A stretch of DNA of 64,000 nucleotides from CAYLQA01 sp964385695 (GCA_964385695.1 CAYLQA010000006.1:1-64000); one strand, 5' to 3'. Counted from the stretch's first letter, positions 16,345 through 26,379 are shown. Made by a program: numbers and translations. The notes: generated by a model from the letters alone, not told the origin.

Positions 16345-19116
16345 TTATTTTTTGTCGGCCAGGACCTGGCTGATGGTGTTTGCCATTTTATTGATAGTGA
16401 TGGGTTTCATCATCACTTCTGTGATCCCTTCGCACTGCGACACAGCCTCACTTAATCCCGTAGTTAATACAACCGGCAGCTCGCTTCGAATTGCCAGACA
16501 CTGTTGCGCAAGCTCCTGGCCGGTCATGCCCGGCATAATCTGGTCGGTAAGCAATAGGTCGAACTTGTCAGGGCCGGCCTGGAAAATTTCCAGGGCATGA
16601 TGGCTGCTGCTGGTGGAGGTAACGGTAAAGCCCAGCTTTCTCAAGATGCTGCTGCCAAGACGAACCAGCATCTCTTCATCGTCAACATAGAGAATGTGAG
16701 CATTGACAGGTGATTTGTTGATTTCGTCGTCGGTGAAGGCGTAATCAATGCTTTCATCCACTGCCGGAAAATAAATTTCAAACTTGGTTCCTTCGTCCGG
16801 AGTACTTTTAACCGTGATTGCGCCGCCATGATTTTCAACAATTCCATGGACCGTGGCCAGACCAAGTCCGGTGCCTTCGCCATGCCCCTTGGTGGTAAAA
16901 TACGGTTCAAAGATGCGTTCCAATGTGGCATCGTCCATACCATGCCCGGTGTCGGAAACCGTCAGGCGAATGTAGTTGCCTGGTGGAAGGTGCAGGGGAG
17001 TTTCCGGCATGTCTTCTTGGAACGCGACTTGGTCAAGGCCTATGAAAAGGGTGCCCTTTTGATGGCGCATGGCGTGGTAGGCATTGGCACAAAGATTCAT
17101 TATTACCTGATGTATCTGGGTGACATCGGCTAAAATACTGCCGCATTCGCAATTTATTTCCTGCTGAATATTGATGGTGGCCGGGATGGTGCCGCGTATG
17201 AGTTTTATTGCCTCTTTGACAATGGGTTGGATGGCGAGGGGTTGCTGTTTAAACTCGGTCTGCCTGCTGAAGGTTAGAATCTGGCGGACAAGGTCTCCGG
17301 CCCTGTTGCTGGCGTTGATTATTTCAGTGAGGTTGCCATACAGATCACTTTCCGTTGCGACATCGTATCTGGAAAGTTCAGCATACCCTAGGATGCCGGT
17401 GAGAATGTTATTAAAGTCATGGGCGATGCCACCGGCTAGTGTGCCGATGGCCTCCATTTTTTGCGCCTGTAGAAGTTGATCCACAAGCTTTTTGTGTTCC
17501 GTGGTGTCCCGAAAAATTTCGACCGCGGCAATGATGGTCCCCTTACTGTCGCGCACCGGACTCACGGTTATCTCAAGATAGCGGCTCTCGTTACCATTGC
17601 CGCCTGGACCCGGTGCTGTCAGTTCACAGCGGTGAATATTTCCATCTTTGAGGCAGTTGATCATGCCGCAATTATCGCAAGGAGCATTTCTGTCAAAATA
17701 GACCTGATAGCAAAACTTTCCCTGGGAATCTCCGAATAACTCGTTGAGGGTCGGGTTTTGATACTGGATAACAAAGTCGCTGTCATGCACGGAGAGTCCA
17801 TCACCGATTCCTGCGACCACAGCCTCAAGCTTGTTTTTCTCTTGTGAGAGCTCTTCCTCGGCAACCTCTTGATCGATGATTGTTTGCTGCAGCCTGTTGT
17901 TGGCGCTGGTGAGTTCCGAAGTGCGTTCGCCAACGAGTTTTTCTAGGTGGTCTCTGTAGGATGCCAATTCGGCTTCCGCATGCTTTCGTCTGGAAATGTC
18001 CCGCATGATAGCGCCGAAATATGGGCGGCTGGACTCTCCGTAGATGGTGAAACAGCTCACTTCGGCTTCAAGTGTTGATCCATCTGCTCTCAAGAGAGCA
18101 ACCTCCTGGGGAGGGACGCTTTCGGCAGCCAGGACCTGTTGCCAAAGGGCTTGGATGTCCGACTTGTTGTCTGGATGGATCAGATCCAGGAAGGGCATGT
18201 TGCGAAGTCGATCGTAAAGGTAGCCCAGCTGTTTTTCCATGGCTGAGTTGGCAAAAACGGTTTGTCCATCTTCATTGCTGAGCAGGATCAAATCGTTTGT
18301 TGTTTCTGCAATCATCTGAAAGCGGATTTCGCTTTCGCGCCAGGCCTGCTCCGCTTGCTTGAGGTGGGTAATATCCGGTAAAAAGGCCAGGGTTGCTGGT
18401 TTTCCTTCCCAGCTGATGATATTGGCACTGATCTGCAGCCATTTTACCTGACCTTTCGCATCCAGAACACGGAACTGATAGGCCTCTGGGACATGTTGCC
18501 CGTGCAGTCTTTGTTCGTACCGCTTCCGGACCATTTCCCGATCATCGGGGTGAATGAAACGGTAGAAGGGTTTGTTCTGATACTCTTCTTGAGAGTAACC
18601 GGTTACTTCAAGGGCTTTACGGTTAAAGAATTTGAGCCGGTCGTCCTGCACTACCATGATCGCCTCGCCGGCTTCTTCGATAAACTGCTTGTATTTGTCC
18701 CCTTCCTGAATCAATCGGGTCACATCTTCCCTGACAAGTAAAACACCATTGAGCGGGCCATCGTCCTGGCAAATTGGCGTGACCTTGGTACGCAGCCATT
18801 TCTCATTGCCGTTTATGACGAATTTTTTGGCCGGGAGTTGGGCCGGAGTACTTGTTAGGAAGGGAAGACCAAAGGCCTGGGAGAGAAGAGTATGTTTTTC
18901 GGCATTATCGGTGAGGATGTTGTAGGTGCCAATGGCAGTGCGATCTCCTTGCCCCCAGAGAGTACAGGCCTCACTGTTTACGGCATGGAGACTGCCGTTC
19001 GGGGTGTAGAGTTCAACCGGAATCGGTAAAATTTCTATAAGTTGGGAAAGCTTATCAAGATCATCGCCCAGTCGTTGGAGTTCGTCTAGCTGTGTATCTG
19101 TGTACTCCCCCATCAT
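16345..19116 (-). CDS. Hybrid sensor histidine kinase with four PAS domains and receiver
   Basis: 923 residues with no membrane segment. Four PAS-like domains cover about residues 10-550; the fourth contains CYQVYFDRNAPCDNC, a Cys-rich variant also seen in the GGDEF protein at 24646. The HisKA box is GTLAGGIAHDFNN (the NtrB/hybrid-type H-box). The ATPase domain has QVIMNLCANAYHAM, DTGHGM and GEGTGLGLATVHG. A C-terminal receiver has YVDDEEM and LLLTDQIMP with the phospho-acceptor Asp. It is probably a cytosolic redox or ligand sensor passing phosphate to a separate phosphotransfer protein or regulator; no partner is adjacent. AGGAGAG lies upstream of the start. Confidence 0.9.
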   Translation of the reverse strand: MMGEYTDTQLDELQRLGDDLDKLSQLIEILPIPVELYTPNGSLHAVNSEACTLWGQGDRTAIGTYNILTDNAEKHTLLSQAFGLPFLTSTPAQLPAKKFVINGNEKWLRTKVTPICQDDGPLNGVLLVREDVTRLIQEGDKYKQFIEEAGEAIMVVQDDRLKFFNRKALEVTGYSQEEYQNKPFYRFIHPDDREMVRKRYEQRLHGQHVPEAYQFRVLDAKGQVKWLQISANIISWEGKPATLAFLPDITHLKQAEQAWRESEIRFQMIAETTNDLILLSNEDGQTVFANSAMEKQLGYLYDRLRNMPFLDLIHPDNKSDIQALWQQVLAAESVPPQEVALLRADGSTLEAEVSCFTIYGESSRPYFGAIMRDISRRKHAEAELASYRDHLEKLVGERTSELTSANNRLQQTIIDQEVAEEELSQEKNKLEAVVAGIGDGLSVHDSDFVIQYQNPTLNELFGDSQGKFCYQVYFDRNAPCDNCGMINCLKDGNIHRCELTAPGPGGNGNESRYLEITVSPVRDSKGTIIAAVEIFRDTTEHKKLVDQLLQAQKMEAIGTLAGGIAHDFNNILTGILGYAELSRYDVATESDLYGNLTEIINASNRAGDLVRQILTFSRQTEFKQQPLAIQPIVKEAIKLIRGTIPATINIQQEINCECGSILADVTQIHQVIMNLCANAYHAMRHQKGTLFIGLDQVAFQEDMPETPLHLPPGNYIRLTVSDTGHGMDDATLERIFEPYFTTKGHGEGTGLGLATVHGIVENHGGAITVKSTPDEGTKFEIYFPAVDESIDYAFTDDEINKSPVNAHILYVDDEEMLVRLGSSILRKLGFTVTSTSSSHHALEIFQAGPDKFDLLLTDQIMPGMTGQELAQQCLAIRSELPVVLTTGLSEAVSQCEGITEVMMKPITINKMANTISQVLADKK

Positions 19117-19258
19117 AACGACGTGTTCTCTCCTTTTTAACTGTGTGATTTTGCCCCTAATGGCCTGAAATCCTGACCGGATATTTGATTATATATTACC
19201 ACGTATTTTTGTGGGAATTTTTTAGGTATAGTGTAAGTTTTTTTGCGGGGCGGGAGAT

Positions 19259-19286
19259 AAAAAAAAGGGGTGCCGGTTGGCACCCC
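19259..19286 (-). terminator. Rho-independent terminator of the actin-like gene
   Basis: On the minus strand a perfect 8-bp stem GGGGTGCC/GGCACCCC with a 4-nt loop is followed by a run of T residues. It lies 27 nt beyond the stop at 19313 and separates this gene from the sensor kinase downstream. Confidence 0.9.
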
Positions 19287-19312
19287 TTAGGTAAGGCGTA
19301 ATTACGAAAGTC

Positions 19313-20398
19313 TTAGATCTCTTCGGACAGAGCCATGACCATTGCACCCTTGGCCGTGGTATTAAGCGGGTCTTCTGCGATTCTGACGTCAGAGATATCA
19401 ACCGGCAGGTTGACATTCTTGAGGCCCTTCTCAAAATGCTCTTTAAAACCGGTTGGCAGTACAGTACCGCCGGCGAGCACAATGGGAATGGGTTTGGCGA
19501 TCTTGGGAATTTTATCCGAAGAATGGAGAACATCCTGCAGGCTGTGCAGCAGGGAGCTGATCAGGTCGTCATAGTAAATGTGCAAGGCGGTCTCCACTCT
19601 GTTTTTCGGGGCCTTGGACAGTTTAAAGGAGCTTTCTTTAATGGTTTTGATTTTGGTATCCGGCTCACCGACGGAAACACCGACCATGTGGTCGATAAAG
19701 TCGCCGCCGCGTTCAATACTGTAGGTGATTACCGGAACAGAGAGATAGGCCAGGCAGATATTACACATGCCGCCACCCATGCTGATACCGATACCGGTAA
19801 AGTTGTCTTCGGCAAGTTCGGCCATGACCGTGGCCAGTCCCTCGTTGATGGACATTGGGTTGTAACCCATGGAAGCCAGGAACATCTTGATGATCGATTC
19901 GTGGTAAACTACGGAGTTGGCGCTGTCGATGGGGTTACCGGGCAGACTGAAGCAGATGACCTCGCCTTCGTTTTTCGGCTTTTTGATCAGGGTGTTGATG
20001 ATGGCCTGCATAACTGTGATACCTTCATCCTCACGGGCGCTGAGCAGGCCTTTGTCCATGGTTCTGCGGGTATTGGTGTTGAACATGTTGGCAAAGTTTT
20101 CTGCCGAATATCCAAGAATGTAAAACATGTCGTTCTTTTCAAAAAAGGTGACATCGTTTTCAACAAGAATCTTTTTGGTGAACTTGGAGTAGGGAATAGT
20201 AAAAAAGGCATTAAGCTGTTTTACGGTGTGGATGTTCTTGCCCTTGTTTTGGGCCATAACAATATGGCTTGTGCCAATATCAAGCCCAACCGGTCCCTTC
20301 GGACGTTCTGCATCTTCCCCAATCTCTTTTTTGCTTGAGACCACGTTTTTATGCGATGCCTGGATTGCAGTATCTACATTTCCCATTTGGTCCGCCAT
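19313..20398 (-). CDS. Actin-fold ATPase, MreB/MamK/ParM-like
   Basis: 361 residues. It carries the actin/Hsp70 ATPase signatures: phosphate-1 VGLDIGTSHIVMA (near residue 38), phosphate-2 GIGISMGGGMCNICLAY (near 200) and the adenosine motif PIPIVLAGGTVLPTGF (near 305). Length and layout fit bacterial actins, but the sequence is not obvious MreB, FtsA or DnaK. It may build a cytoskeletal filament for positioning plasmids, organelles or chemoreceptors, or be a non-polymerising relative. AGGAGG 6 nt before the ATG at 20398 decides the start against an earlier in-frame codon at 20473. It is monocistronic and probably well expressed (strong ribosome binding site and terminator). Confidence 0.7.
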   Translation of the reverse strand: MADQMGNVDTAIQASHKNVVSSKKEIGEDAERPKGPVGLDIGTSHIVMAQNKGKNIHTVKQLNAFFTIPYSKFTKKILVENDVTFFEKNDMFYILGYSAENFANMFNTNTRRTMDKGLLSAREDEGITVMQAIINTLIKKPKNEGEVICFSLPGNPIDSANSVVYHESIIKMFLASMGYNPMSINEGLATVMAELAEDNFTGIGISMGGGMCNICLAYLSVPVITYSIERGGDFIDHMVGVSVGEPDTKIKTIKESSFKLSKAPKNRVETALHIYYDDLISSLLHSLQDVLHSSDKIPKIAKPIPIVLAGGTVLPTGFKEHFEKGLKNVNLPVDISDVRIAEDPLNTTAKGAMVMALSEEI

Positions 20399-20709
20399 TG
20401 TATTCCTCCTTTCCTCTCCCTCAGTCAGGACATGGTCCTGTGGGCGACAAATTATCAGCGCAGGGCTGATCATCCATTATTTTTCGATCCGAAAAAACGG
20501 TTCCTTCCTGCATAAATGCGGAAAAATTGTTATCATTGTACTTTCGTAAATTTAAAAATTCTACTTTATTTTCGACCGATTCCATTCTCCCCTTAAAAAA
20601 TTATCTAAAAAAATCGATAGCTTGACGGCTAGCCGTTCAGATGAGGAGAAGGTACTATATGGTGGCTGTTGTGATAAGTGTCGAAATATCAGTGTGTTAG
20701 TTGGTGATT
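20399..20709. other. Divergent promoter region with a short palindrome
   Basis: 311 nt between the actin-like gene and hrpA. AT-rich, with the palindrome ACGGCTAGCCGT at 20625-20636, about 74 nt before hrpA. It is a possible operator; no promoter pair can be fixed with confidence. Confidence 0.4.
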
Positions 20710-23700
20710 ATGCAACTTGACCTTCATTATCCGGATGACCTTCCCATTTCTGCCCATCGTGAAGAAATTGTTGAGGCTATCCGTAATAACCAGGTAGTGA
20801 TTGTGGCCGGGGACACCGGTTCCGGCAAGACCACCCAGTTGCCCAAGATGTGTCTTGAGGCCGGGCGCGGCAAAAAAAAGCGCGTCGGCTGCACCCAGCC
20901 CAGGCGTATCGCCGCTATTTCCGTTGCGGCCAGGGTGGCTGAGGAGCTTGGCCCCAGGCAGAGTGATAGGGTAGGCTATAAGATCCGTTTTCAGGACAAG
21001 ACCTCCCGGGCTACCCGGATCAAGTTCATGACCGACGGCATCTTGCTTGCCGAGGCCCAGTCGGATAACCAGCTGCGTGCTTACGATACGATCATCATCG
21101 ATGAGGCCCATGAACGAAGCCTGAACATTGATTTTTTGTTGGGTATGTTGAAAAGGCTGCTTGCAAAACGCCGTGATCTCAAGGTTCTCATTACCTCAGC
21201 CACCATTGATACGGAGAAGTTTGCCAAGAACTTCAGCGGCGCACCTATTATTCAGGTGGCCGGTCGCACCTTCCCGGTGGAGGTGCGTTACCGCCCCATT
21301 GACCCGGGCAAAGAAGAGGAAGGGGAGCAGACCTATATAGAGCAGGCCGTGGCTGCGGTTCAGGAACTACGTGATGAAAATGAGTTTGGCGATATTCTCA
21401 TTTTCATGCCCACCGAGCGTGACATCCGTGAGACCACAGAATCACTTTTGGGTATTTTAGAGAAAAAAGGCAAAGGGAGAAGAGCTGCGGTGCTGCCTCT
21501 GTTTGGCCGTCTTTCTCCAGGGGACCAGCGCAAAATATTCAGGCCCGCAACCCAGCAGAAGATTGTGGTTGCCACCAATGTGGCCGAGACCTCCATAACC
21601 GTGCCAGGCATTCGTACTGTTATCGATACCGGCCTTGCCCGCTTTGCCAGCTACAATGTTCGGGCCAGGACCAGCAAACTGCCCATCGTACCCATATCTC
21701 GGGCGAGCTGCGATCAGCGCAAGGGGCGTTGCGGCCGTGTGGGGCCGGGTATCTGCATCCGTCTCTTTGCCGAAGATGATTACGTCGGGAGAAACGAATA
21801 CACCGCCCCGGAGATTCAACGCTCAAACCTGGCCGAAGTCATCCTGCGCATGATCCATCTCAGGCTGGGCAATCCGGCAAAGTTTCCCTTTATCGATCCG
21901 CCCTCTTCCAGGGCAATGAAGGATGGCTACAACCTGTTGACCGAGTTGGGCGCCCTTGACAGGCAGCGGCATCTGACCAACAAGGGACGCTTGATGGCCA
22001 AACTGCCCCTTGACCCGCGTATCGCCAGGATGGTTATCGAGGCCCGGGACAACAATGCCCTCAAGGAGGTGGCCATTATTGCCGCAGCCTTGAGTATCCA
22101 GGATCCGCGGGTGCGCCCGGCGGATAAGGAGGCCCAGGCCGATCAGGCCCATGCCCGGTTTACCAAGGCAGGCAGCGATTTTCTCTTCTTCCTTGCTCTG
22201 TGGGATGCCTATCACGATCATTTTGAGGAGTTTAAAAGTCTCTCTAAAATGCGCAAATTCTGTAAAAGCCATTACCTGGCCTTTCAGCGTATGCGCGAGT
22301 GGCGCGATATCCATGAGCAGATCTGCGTTATCCTCAAGCAGGAAAAGGGCTTTGCCCTAAATGACAAACCCGCTTCCGTCCCGGCCATCCACCGTTCAAT
22401 ACTCAGCGGACACCTGCGTACCATCGGGCTGAAAAAAGAAAAAAATATCTACCAGGCAGCCGGCGGCAAGGAGGTCATGGTCTTTCCCGGGTCTGCAATC
22501 TTTAACAAGACCGGGCATTGGCTCATGGCGGCCGAGTTTGTTGAAACCTCAAAACTTTTTGCGCGAACCGTTGCCACCATCGAGCCCGAGTGGCTGGAGC
22601 CGCTGGCCCAGGGACTGACCCGTTCTACCTATGCGGACCCGCACTGGGAAAAGAAAAGGGGCCAGGTGGTGGCCAATGAAAAGGTTACCCTGTTCGGACT
22701 GGTTATTGTGCCGCGGCGCAAGGTCAATTTCGGGAAAATCAGTCCTGAGGAGGCGCGGCAGATCTTTATCCAGTCCGCCCTTGTAGAAGGGGAGATCAAG
22801 GGGGATTACACATTTTTGAACCGAAACCAGGAGTTGATCCAAAAATTTCAGGAGCTTGAAGACAGGGTCAGGCGGCGGGGTATTATGGTGGATGAGTTTA
22901 CCCTGAGTCGTTTTTATGATGAACGGCTTGCTTTAGAGGTGCGCGATCAGCGCAGCCTGAATCGCTGGTTGAAAAAGCAGGGCGGAGATGCTGCTCTTTG
23001 CATGACGGAGGAGGACATCAGGCAGGAGTCGCCTGCCACGGCAGAGCTTGAGCAGTTTCCCGAGGAGTTGATTCTCGGCGATTTCACCCTGCCTTTGAGC
23101 TATAAATTTTCACCCGGGGCGGATGACGACGGCGTGACGGTGCGGATTCCGCTGAACCTTGTTCCACATCTCCGGGCCGAACCTTTTGTGTGGCTGGTGC
23201 CCGGTCTGCTTCTTGAAAAGATCACCTTCCTGCTCAAAGGGCTGCCCAAGGCAACCAGAAAGCCGTTGGTGCCTATCCCGCAGACTGCTGAAGCGATTCT
23301 TCTGTCTTTAGAGCCGTATCAGGGCTCACTGTATCGAAGCCTTGAGCAGGCAATTTATGATGGCTATGGTTTTCGCATTGAGGCAAGGCAGTGGCCCATT
23401 AGCGACCTGCCAGCCAAACTCAGGTTCCGGTACTGCGTGGTGAATGGCAAGGGCAAGGAGATGCAATCCTCCAGGGAATTTACCGATTTTGCCGCCATGC
23501 GCCCCTCGGAAAAGGCCCTTGATAATAAGCAGTTTGCCGGGTTGTGTAAAAAATGGGAGCAAAAAAACGTTGATATGAAGGAACTCTCCCCTGTGGCCGA
23601 GCAGTTTCCTGTGACTGCCGGAGATGGGATTTTGCACGGCTATGTTTTTTCCGCTCTGGTTATTAATGAGGACAAAAGCGTAAGCCTGAAGCTCATTAAC

Positions 23701-24459
23701 GACCAGGAAAAGGCACGGGAAAAAACACGTGCGGCCTTGCTCGCCCTTTATTCCGCTGAGTTTGGCAAGCAGCTGAAAAAGGCGAAAAAGGATTGGGCAA
23801 TTCCCCGGGGGCACTGGGCCCTGTATGAAGGGCTTGGCAGTTATGAGGCTGTTAATGAAGAGATTCTGAACTTTGTGTTAGTCGAGGTCTTTGCTCTTTC
23901 CGCAGGCAGTGTGACGGATGGAGAAACCTTTAAAAAACAGGTGGCGGCAGTAAAGGAAAAAGGGTTTGTCCGTTCCGGGAAAGAGGTCTTTGATGAGATT
24001 ATCTCTGTGCTTGAAGAGCGGCGCGCCACCCTGGATACCATAAGCAAGTTTTCTGCGATGTCTCCCAAAGGTGGGGCCCACACCAGCCGTTTTAAGGAGT
24101 ATCGCAAAGAGGTGCTCCATCTTCTGCCGCCGGGATTTTTACTTTCGGCAAATCGGGCTAATCTTGCGGCCACGCCGCGTTATCTCAACGCCCTGCGCTT
24201 GCGGGTTGAACGCGCACATGCCTCTCCGGCCAAGGATGCTGCCAAGTCCGAGCAGGTTAAGCCCCATGTCCAACAACTTGCCCGGCTTGAGGACAAAGAG
24301 CATCACTCGCCGGAGTGCCGGACTTTTATCGCGGAATATAGAGGGATGATCGAGGAGTTCAAGGTTTCTCTGTTTGCCCAGGAGCTCAAGACCGCCTTTC
24401 CCATTTCGGTAAAAAGGTTGGAGAAAAAGTGGCAGGAAATTTCTGCACTCTGCCTATAA
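20710..24459 (+). CDS. hrpA: ATP-dependent RNA helicase HrpA
   Basis: 1249 residues, close to E. coli HrpA (about 1300). The helicase core has Walker A GDTGSGKTTQLPK (near residue 40), DEAH in IIIDEAHERSLNIDFLLG, TSATIDTEKF, and motif VI ending QRKGRCGRVGPG. It is followed by the helicase-associated and OB domains and a long C-terminal DUF3418 region (about 650-1240) specific to bacterial HrpA. HrpA acts on structured RNA and on stalled ribosomes. A TTG 9 nt upstream is in frame; the ATG at 20710 is preferred although no strong ribosome binding site is seen. Confidence 0.92.
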   Translation: MQLDLHYPDDLPISAHREEIVEAIRNNQVVIVAGDTGSGKTTQLPKMCLEAGRGKKKRVGCTQPRRIAAISVAARVAEELGPRQSDRVGYKIRFQDKTSRATRIKFMTDGILLAEAQSDNQLRAYDTIIIDEAHERSLNIDFLLGMLKRLLAKRRDLKVLITSATIDTEKFAKNFSGAPIIQVAGRTFPVEVRYRPIDPGKEEEGEQTYIEQAVAAVQELRDENEFGDILIFMPTERDIRETTESLLGILEKKGKGRRAAVLPLFGRLSPGDQRKIFRPATQQKIVVATNVAETSITVPGIRTVIDTGLARFASYNVRARTSKLPIVPISRASCDQRKGRCGRVGPGICIRLFAEDDYVGRNEYTAPEIQRSNLAEVILRMIHLRLGNPAKFPFIDPPSSRAMKDGYNLLTELGALDRQRHLTNKGRLMAKLPLDPRIARMVIEARDNNALKEVAIIAAALSIQDPRVRPADKEAQADQAHARFTKAGSDFLFFLALWDAYHDHFEEFKSLSKMRKFCKSHYLAFQRMREWRDIHEQICVILKQEKGFALNDKPASVPAIHRSILSGHLRTIGLKKEKNIYQAAGGKEVMVFPGSAIFNKTGHWLMAAEFVETSKLFARTVATIEPEWLEPLAQGLTRSTYADPHWEKKRGQVVANEKVTLFGLVIVPRRKVNFGKISPEEARQIFIQSALVEGEIKGDYTFLNRNQELIQKFQELEDRVRRRGIMVDEFTLSRFYDERLALEVRDQRSLNRWLKKQGGDAALCMTEEDIRQESPATAELEQFPEELILGDFTLPLSYKFSPGADDDGVTVRIPLNLVPHLRAEPFVWLVPGLLLEKITFLLKGLPKATRKPLVPIPQTAEAILLSLEPYQGSLYRSLEQAIYDGYGFRIEARQWPISDLPAKLRFRYCVVNGKGKEMQSSREFTDFAAMRPSEKALDNKQFAGLCKKWEQKNVDMKELSPVAEQFPVTAGDGILHGYVFSALVINEDKSVSLKLINDQEKAREKTRAALLALYSAEFGKQLKKAKKDWAIPRGHWALYEGLGSYEAVNEEILNFVLVEVFALSAGSVTDGETFKKQVAAVKEKGFVRSGKEVFDEIISVLEERRATLDTISKFSAMSPKGGAHTSRFKEYRKEVLHLLPPGFLLSANRANLAATPRYLNALRLRVERAHASPAKDAAKSEQVKPHVQQLARLEDKEHHSPECRTFIAEYRGMIEEFKVSLFAQELKTAFPISVKRLEKKWQEISALCL

Positions 24460-24564
24460 CATACCGATATTTTTTCACAATACGGAACAGTCTGTATTTT
24501 TCATACGTTGGCGTTCTTTTATCTGCAAAAATATTCGTAATTTTGCTACATTATTGATTACTTT

Positions 24565-24628
24565 CGCTGTGTGCTCATGTCACACCGCATCTAGACTAAT
24601 CAATCGCTGTGTGATCAAGCCACACCGC
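24565..24628. promoter_or_regulatory. Two tandem GTGTG/CACAC dyads upstream of the GGDEF gene
   Basis: Two copies, at 24565-24588 and 24605-24628, of CGCTGTGTG-N7-CACACCGC, exactly 40 bp apart start to start. In each copy the half sites pair at 7 of 8 positions, and only the spacer differs (CTCATGT versus ATCAAGC). The second copy ends 17 nt before the start codon. Conserved arms with variable spacers indicate binding sites for a dimeric regulator or paired 5' leader hairpins. Confidence 0.6.
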
Positions 24629-24645
24629 TGTAGAAAATACATCTC

Positions 24646-26379
24646 ATGTCATCTCTGGACCCGCTTTCCATAGAGCCAAATATCCAAAACGTACTGGAGT
24701 CAGTACAGATGGGACTGATGCTTTGCGGGAAGGGATGTGAACTTCTGACCTCCAATCAAAGAGCCAAAGAGCTTTTTGCCCGGGCCGGTATCCTTAACGG
24801 GGAATCAACCTGCCACAAACTTCTGCTCAATGAAGACACCCCTTGTGAAGATTGCCCCGCTACTTTGAGCGATGGTGAGACAAAGCACCATTCCATGAGT
24901 TTTCGCGGGTCTGATGGAGATGTGTACCTCAAGGTTTATTGTCGGGGCTGGGAGGGGCATCATCTCTTGACCCTGATTGATGTGAGTCGTGAAATTTCCA
25001 TGCTGCGCCAGACCGATCTTGATCGTAAGGAATTGCAGGCCAAGAACATTCTGCTCGAACGGCGCAGGCGCAAAAATGACGAAGAGCAAAAATTTCTCGG
25101 GCAGCTCATGGATCAGTTGCCCGATGCCCTGCTAACCGTTGATGAGACATTTTTGATTCAGCGGAAAAACAGGGTCGCCTCAGAGATCCTGAGAGCTGAG
25201 GGAGATGGGCATTGCTATTCCATGTTCGGGCGGGAGACTCCCTGCGAAGGCTGTCCGGCGCAACGTGGTTTTGCCTTGGTGGATGGCGAGAAAAAAAGCC
25301 ATGAACATGATGGGCGATATTTCACCGAGATTTTTTCTGTTTCCCCCAACGGTAAAGGTGGAATGTTAATCTTCCGCGAGATTACCCGGCAGATTCTTCT
25401 TATTGGGCAAATTCGTGAGCACCAGGCCACCATTGCACAGAAAAACGAATTTCTCTCCGGTTTGGTTGAGTTCGGCACCTATCTCCAGAAAGAGTCTGAC
25501 GTCTGTCACGCAGTCTGCTCATTTTTCGATAAGTTTCTTGGCCTCCTGAACTGTAAGGCCGCAGCCATTATTGTGAATGATACCCGGGCGGGCAACTTGT
25601 GGCTTACCGAACAGTACGGAGTTGAGGCTGAGGTGATGAACGAATTCAGCAAGGCCTGCCTGAGCCGGGAAATGTTAAGTAGCGATGCGCAGTTGTTGCC
25701 GAATGATATTTTGCCTTGGGAGCAGTCGACCCAAGTGGTCTTGCGCGGGGCCAATGGGCAAAAGGTAGGCATTGCGGTTTTTGAAGGAGAGTTTGATGGC
25801 CAGGGGCATGATTTTTTGCAACTTGTTACTGAACCTTTAGGCTCCTATCTGCAAAACCAGCTCCTGATGCGGCAGCTTGAGGAGAAAGCAAACACCGATG
25901 CCTTGACCGGTCTCTTCAACCGTGGCTATCTGAATCAGGCCCTGGATGAGGAGGAAGATAAGTTCCGTCAGTATGCAATTCCCTATGCCGTGGTGCTGGC
26001 CGATATTAACCAGTTGAAGATGGTGAACGATCAATATGGCCATGAAGTGGGAGATTCGCTGATTGTCACCGCGGCCCAGGCCCTGCAAGGCAGCTTACGG
26101 ACCACTGATATTGCCGCACGTACCGGTGGTGATGAGTTTATCATTCTGTTGACCAATACCACCGATGAAAACGCCAACCATTTTGTCGAGCGTTTGCAAA
26201 AAGAGATCTTTGGTGATCTTACCCTTGCTCTGCCTGATGAGAAACAGTTTCCGGTAACGGTCAGCCTGGGGATGGCGGGCTCAGACAAGGTTACTCCGGA
26301 AGAGCTGGTCAAAGAGGCGGATCGCTTGATGTATGCCACGAAACGAAAATTTTATGAAAGTACCAAGCGCTACCGATAG
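24646..26379 (+). CDS. PAS-GGDEF diguanylate cyclase with Cys-rich sensor modules
   Basis: 577 residues, soluble. Two N-terminal PAS-like modules each carry a cysteine signature: CHKLLLNEDTPCEDCPA (near 52-68) and CYSMFGRETPCEGCPAQRG (near 190-208). A GAF-like central part (about 290-400) precedes a GGDEF domain (about 415-577) with intact TGGDEFIILL, so it should make cyclic di-GMP. No RxxD inhibitory site was noticed. The Cys motifs suggest redox or metal sensing. Tandem dyads lie just upstream (24565-24628). The CheZ-like gene follows on the same strand after 100 nt. Confidence 0.85.
   Translation: MSSLDPLSIEPNIQNVLESVQMGLMLCGKGCELLTSNQRAKELFARAGILNGESTCHKLLLNEDTPCEDCPATLSDGETKHHSMSFRGSDGDVYLKVYCRGWEGHHLLTLIDVSREISMLRQTDLDRKELQAKNILLERRRRKNDEEQKFLGQLMDQLPDALLTVDETFLIQRKNRVASEILRAEGDGHCYSMFGRETPCEGCPAQRGFALVDGEKKSHEHDGRYFTEIFSVSPNGKGGMLIFREITRQILLIGQIREHQATIAQKNEFLSGLVEFGTYLQKESDVCHAVCSFFDKFLGLLNCKAAAIIVNDTRAGNLWLTEQYGVEAEVMNEFSKACLSREMLSSDAQLLPNDILPWEQSTQVVLRGANGQKVGIAVFEGEFDGQGHDFLQLVTEPLGSYLQNQLLMRQLEEKANTDALTGLFNRGYLNQALDEEEDKFRQYAIPYAVVLADINQLKMVNDQYGHEVGDSLIVTAAQALQGSLRTTDIAARTGGDEFIILLTNTTDENANHFVERLQKEIFGDLTLALPDEKQFPVTVSLGMAGSDKVTPEELVKEADRLMYATKRKFYESTKRYR

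Noticed and set aside
19436..20338. 300-codon frame on the plus strand
   Set aside because: Antisense shadow of the actin-like ATPase gene.
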